A stretch of DNA of 8,420 bases, from contig CANJFK010000023.1 in assembly GCA_947473535.1 (NCBI GenBank), positions 1-8,420 of the forward strand. Reading direction: 5' to 3'. The position numbers and the translations under genes are program-made. Below are positions 6,283 to 8,420 of this stretch, piece after piece. This DNA is from Legionellaceae bacterium. Lineage in GTDB: Bacteria; Pseudomonadota; Gammaproteobacteria; Legionellales; Legionellaceae. The notes below the pieces were generated by a model. It ran no database searches and had not been told where the DNA came from. It saw only the letters and a list, made by a program, of their open reading frames with translations. Numbering within the stretch: the stretch's first letter is position 1; the number at the start of each line of letters is the position of its first letter.

Positions 6283-6834
6283 TTGAGACGATTGTATATT
6301 GGCTTTGCTGGCTTAATGGCCTTGTCGGTATTAGCCGGTTGCCACTCGAAACAACAACAATCCTTTACGGATGATGATAAATTGCCAACGCAGGTTGCCG
6401 GCGCATCTGATCGTGATATCATGAAGATGCAGGAAAAAATTACCAAACAAGGCGTGCGGATCATTACCGCTGGTCAGAATTATTTAATTAGTATTCCCTC
6501 GCCGATGTTATTTGCAGATCAATCACCGCATATCAATTGGGAGGCTTATGGGTTGCTCAATAACATTGCGTGTTATTTACAGCAATTTCGTAAAATCAGC
6601 ATTAATGTGAATGCGTTTAGCAGCAAATACGTCTCTGAACGACGTGAACATGCATTAACGTCGGCTCGAGCGCGAGCGGTTGCGGAATATCTTTGGTCTC
6701 AAGGTATTGAGAGCCGCTTTATCTTTACACAAGGTCTGGGTAGTGATAAACCTATAGTCGCTTTTACGCAATATGGTGATGCGGCGCCTAATTCCAGAGT
6801 TGAAATAACGTTTAGACATGCAGTCGTTAATTAA
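6283..6834 (+). CDS. icmN: Dot/Icm outer-membrane lipoprotein IcmN/DotK (OmpA-like)
   Basis: DotK (LphA/IcmN) is a lipoprotein of the Dot/Icm outer-membrane core complex with an OmpA-family peptidoglycan-binding-like domain. From the TTG at 6283 the product is 183 aa; a GTG at 6259 would give 191 (Legionella DotK is about 189). The N-terminus is a textbook lipoprotein signal: Arg-Arg, a hydrophobic core, then lipobox L-A-G-C with Cys at residue 20, followed by a polar Gln-rich linker. The OmpA-like domain covers about residues 63-178, with the typical SARARAVAEYLWSQGI helix (127-142), a GLGSDKPI loop and NSRVEITF near the end (the family usually has NRRVEI). It follows the inserted GTPase gene after a 237-bp gap and leads the tight icmN-M-L-K group, with icmM starting 13 bp after its stop. 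Confidence 0.92.
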   Translation: MRRLYIGFAGLMALSVLAGCHSKQQQSFTDDDKLPTQVAGASDRDIMKMQEKITKQGVRIITAGQNYLISIPSPMLFADQSPHINWEAYGLLNNIACYLQQFRKISINVNAFSSKYVSERREHALTSARARAVAEYLWSQGIESRFIFTQGLGSDKPIVAFTQYGDAAPNSRVEITFRHAVVN

Positions 6835-6847
6835 TGGAGATAGTTAA

Positions 6848-7132
6848 GTGAGCCGGGAGACTTGGAATTTACTCAGGAACGCTAAGCGATTCTATGTTCG
6901 TTCGTTTCGATGGACAGGAAGTCTCGTTATTATCTCCGTCTTGATGAATCTCCTGTTGGGGATGGCTGTATATTATGTTTATTTCAACCAACCTGAACAT
7001 GATTTTTACGTTACTGATGGGGTTACTCCACCAGTATCATTAACACCAATGGATGAGGCTAACGAAACATCGGTTCCTTTGCTTGCAAACGACCCAGGAA
7101 CTGATGATGAAACGAGGGCCATACCGCAATGA
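6848..7132 (+). CDS. icmM: Dot/Icm inner-membrane protein IcmM/DotJ
   Basis: DotJ is a short inner-membrane protein that associates with DotI and is in effect a shortened DotI lacking the periplasmic VirB8-like domain. The 94-aa length equals that of Legionella DotJ as I recall it. A basic N-terminal helix (residues 1-22) leads into one membrane segment at about 24-46 and a short acidic periplasmic tail. The start is GTG, with GGAGA (6836-6840) seven bases upstream. The residues after the membrane segment (FYVTDGVTPPVSLTPMDEAN, 53-72) align with the matching part of the next gene product (YFATSINGRITPLFPLNEPN), which supports common origin. The stop overlaps the ribosome binding site of icmL, suggesting coupling. 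As I recall, Coxiella burnetii has icmL duplicates rather than a clear icmM; if so, the gene's presence argues for a closer match to Legionella-type clusters. Confidence 0.88.
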   Translation: MSRETWNLLRNAKRFYVRSFRWTGSLVIISVLMNLLLGMAVYYVYFNQPEHDFYVTDGVTPPVSLTPMDEANETSVPLLANDPGTDDETRAIPQ

Positions 7133-7141
7133 GAGGACATT

Positions 7142-7780
7142 ATGCCTGAAGATGTTTTGACCAATGTTGTCATGAGAAATAATTTTTATCGCGACGGCCA
7201 ACGCAAAATGGTGCTCATTTTGTTGATTTCAATTGCCGCAAACTTTATCTTGACATCGATGTTGGTTTATATTGTTTCGCATCCTCCGGCACCCAAATAT
7301 TTTGCTACAAGTATCAATGGTCGAATTACGCCTTTATTTCCGCTAAATGAACCTAACCAATCGGATTCAGCCGTACTGCAATGGGCAAATCAGGCAGCGA
7401 TTGCCGCATTTACGTATAATTTCGTCAACTACCGCGCGGAGCTGCAGGCATCCTCTGGGTTCTTTACTGCTGATGGTTGGGATCAATTTTTAAACGCCTT
7501 ACAACAATCAAATAACCTTGAGGCAATTAAAGCTAAAAAATTAATTGTATCAGCGGTGGCAACCAGAGCGCCGATCATTTTACAGAAAGGGATTCTGAAT
7601 GGGCGGTTCGCATGGCGGGTACAAATGCCACTTTTGGTGACTTACCAAAGCGCCAGTGAATTCTCTCAGCAAAATCTTGTGGTAACGATGCTGATTAGTC
7701 GCGTGTCGACCCTTAACTCGCCTCGAGGGATTGGGATAGCTCAGTTTGTGAGTGGCCCGTCTACTGGTGATACAAATTGA
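7142..7780 (+). CDS. icmL: Dot/Icm inner-membrane protein IcmL/DotI (VirB8-like)
   Basis: DotI is an inner-membrane protein with a VirB8-like periplasmic domain that joins DotJ in a core subcomplex of the Dot/Icm machine. The 212-aa length equals that of Legionella DotI as I recall it. A short basic cytosolic stretch (NNFYRDGQRKM, 13-23) is followed by one membrane segment at about 24-46. The conserved YFATSINGRITPLFPLNEPN block follows (53-72), then WANQAAIAAFTYNFVNYR (81-98), where the periplasmic domain begins. GAGAGGA (7131-7137), overlapping the icmM stop, precedes the ATG by 4 bp. The stop TGA shares its last base with the icmK ATG, so icmL and icmK translation is probably coupled. Confidence 0.95.
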   Translation: MPEDVLTNVVMRNNFYRDGQRKMVLILLISIAANFILTSMLVYIVSHPPAPKYFATSINGRITPLFPLNEPNQSDSAVLQWANQAAIAAFTYNFVNYRAELQASSGFFTADGWDQFLNALQQSNNLEAIKAKKLIVSAVATRAPIILQKGILNGRFAWRVQMPLLVTYQSASEFSQQNLVVTMLISRVSTLNSPRGIGIAQFVSGPSTGDTN

Positions 7781-8420
7781 TGATGAATATGCGCAGCGAA
7801 TTCAACGTTCGTCATAAAAGGCAACGGATACGCCTACTGCCTTGGGTACTATTGGCCGCGAGCGCTGCCTATTCCTCTATTGCATTGAGTGCCAGCGAGC
7901 AAACGGGTTCAGCTAAACAAGCTTTAGAGCAACTGCGGATATTACAAAAACGATTGGCTCCACCTGCAGATAGTGCTACGAAAGAAAAAAATCAAGCTCA
8001 GTCAACGGAAACTTCAGCGCCCTCATCGCCACCGGTGCGAGCTATTCTTGAGAAAAATACGGATGCTTCAACCGGCCGAAATGAGGTTGTGCCTACGCCG
8101 TCTGAAAAGGAAGTGATTGATTCGTTAGCGTTTGATGGTGTCGGGCAGCAATTATTTCCGTTGTCCCCAGAGCAAATTTTACGTCTTAAGCAAATGTTCA
8201 ATACAGCAGAGTATGCAAAAGCGTCACCGGTTGGAACGCCGCCCAAACCCACAGCAACATCCCAGTTTGTGAACTTGTCACCCGGGTCAACACCGCCAGT
8301 CATCCGATTATCGCAAGGATTTGTTTCTTCCTTAGTCTTTCTTGACTCAACGGGTTCCCCTTGGCCAATTGCTGCTTATGATTTAGGTGATCCTACGGCG
8401 TTTAATATTCAGTGGGATAT
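7780..8420 (+). CDS. icmK: Dot/Icm outer-membrane core protein IcmK/DotH (5' part)
   Basis: The reading frame opens at ATG 7780 and stays open to the window edge, giving 213 codons of a protein that is about 360 aa in Legionella. In-frame ATGs at 7783 and 7789 are alternative starts; GGTGA at 7766-7770 suits the first. A basic n-region and a hydrophobic core (about 19-38) form a Sec signal with likely cleavage after Ala-38 (ALSA). Next come a short helical segment (AKQALEQLRILQKRLA, 45-60) and a Ser/Pro-rich linker to about residue 110. The conserved DotH portion follows: LSPEQILRLKQMF (128-140) and PPVIRLSQGFVSSLVFLDST (172-191), then TGSPWPIAAYDLGDP (191-205). DotH needs the lipoproteins DotC and DotD to reach the outer membrane and is a principal part of the core ring. 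The gene is truncated only by the window boundary. Confidence 0.93.
   Translation, partial: MMNMRSEFNVRHKRQRIRLLPWVLLAASAAYSSIALSASEQTGSAKQALEQLRILQKRLAPPADSATKEKNQAQSTETSAPSSPPVRAILEKNTDASTGRNEVVPTPSEKEVIDSLAFDGVGQQLFPLSPEQILRLKQMFNTAEYAKASPVGTPPKPTATSQFVNLSPGSTPPVIRLSQGFVSSLVFLDSTGSPWPIAAYDLGDPTAFNIQWD

Noticed and set aside
7998..8303. Reverse-strand open frame opposite icmK
   Set aside because: The forward strand clearly encodes the IcmK linker and conserved domain; the reverse frame is a composition by-product.
1..8420. CRISPR arrays, tRNA or rRNA genes
   Set aside because: No regularly spaced direct repeats and no cloverleaf or rRNA-like stretches were seen.

Overview
This window is a segment of a Dot/Icm (type IVB) secretion gene cluster. 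The identifiable genes run on the + strand in the order icmP(dotM), icmO(dotL), [inserted repeat element and a Ras/Rab-like GTPase gene], icmN(dotK), icmM(dotJ), icmL(dotI), and the 5' part of icmK(dotH). This is the Legionella pneumophila order P-O-N-M-L-K. Protein lengths (376, 782, about 183-191, 94 and 212 aa) also sit close to the Legionella proteins as I remember them. The host is therefore most likely a gammaproteobacterium of the order Legionellales (Legionella, Coxiella, Rickettsiella, Aquicella, Berkiella or similar). The window alone does not fix the genus.

Layout: positions 1-58 look like the right end of an IS3-family insertion sequence. Positions 59/77-940 encode an unrecognised, helical, possibly ankyrin-like protein with a Ser/Asp-rich tail. 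It lies where icmQ would be expected in Legionella. A 221-bp gap follows, then icmP and icmO, overlapping by 4 bp. Directly at the icmO stop codon lies a nested inverted-repeat element (about 4635-4790). Next comes a 371-aa GTPase-like gene with its own good ribosome binding site (4930-6045), then a 237-bp gap. The last block is icmN, icmM, icmL and icmK, packed with 13, 9 and -1 bp between genes and leaving the window at its right edge.

How the genes work together: IcmO/DotL is the coupling-protein ATPase and IcmP/DotM its membrane partner, so these two form the core of the substrate-receiving complex at the inner membrane. IcmL/DotI and IcmM/DotJ are paralogous inner-membrane proteins, and DotI has a VirB8-like periplasmic domain. 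IcmN/DotK (an OmpA-like lipoprotein) and IcmK/DotH belong to the outer-membrane core complex.

The non-canonical content is the most interesting part. Two genes that do not belong to the machinery flank icmPO: the helical-repeat protein upstream and the GTPase downstream. Both have features compatible with Dot/Icm substrates. The GTPase keeps Ras-like spacing of its G1, switch I, G4 and G5 motifs, but its switch II reads D-L-P-A-K instead of D-x-x-G-Q. That predicts a nucleotide-binding protein with little or no intrinsic hydrolysis. Both insertions lie next to mobile-type DNA (an IS end and a MITE-like inverted repeat).
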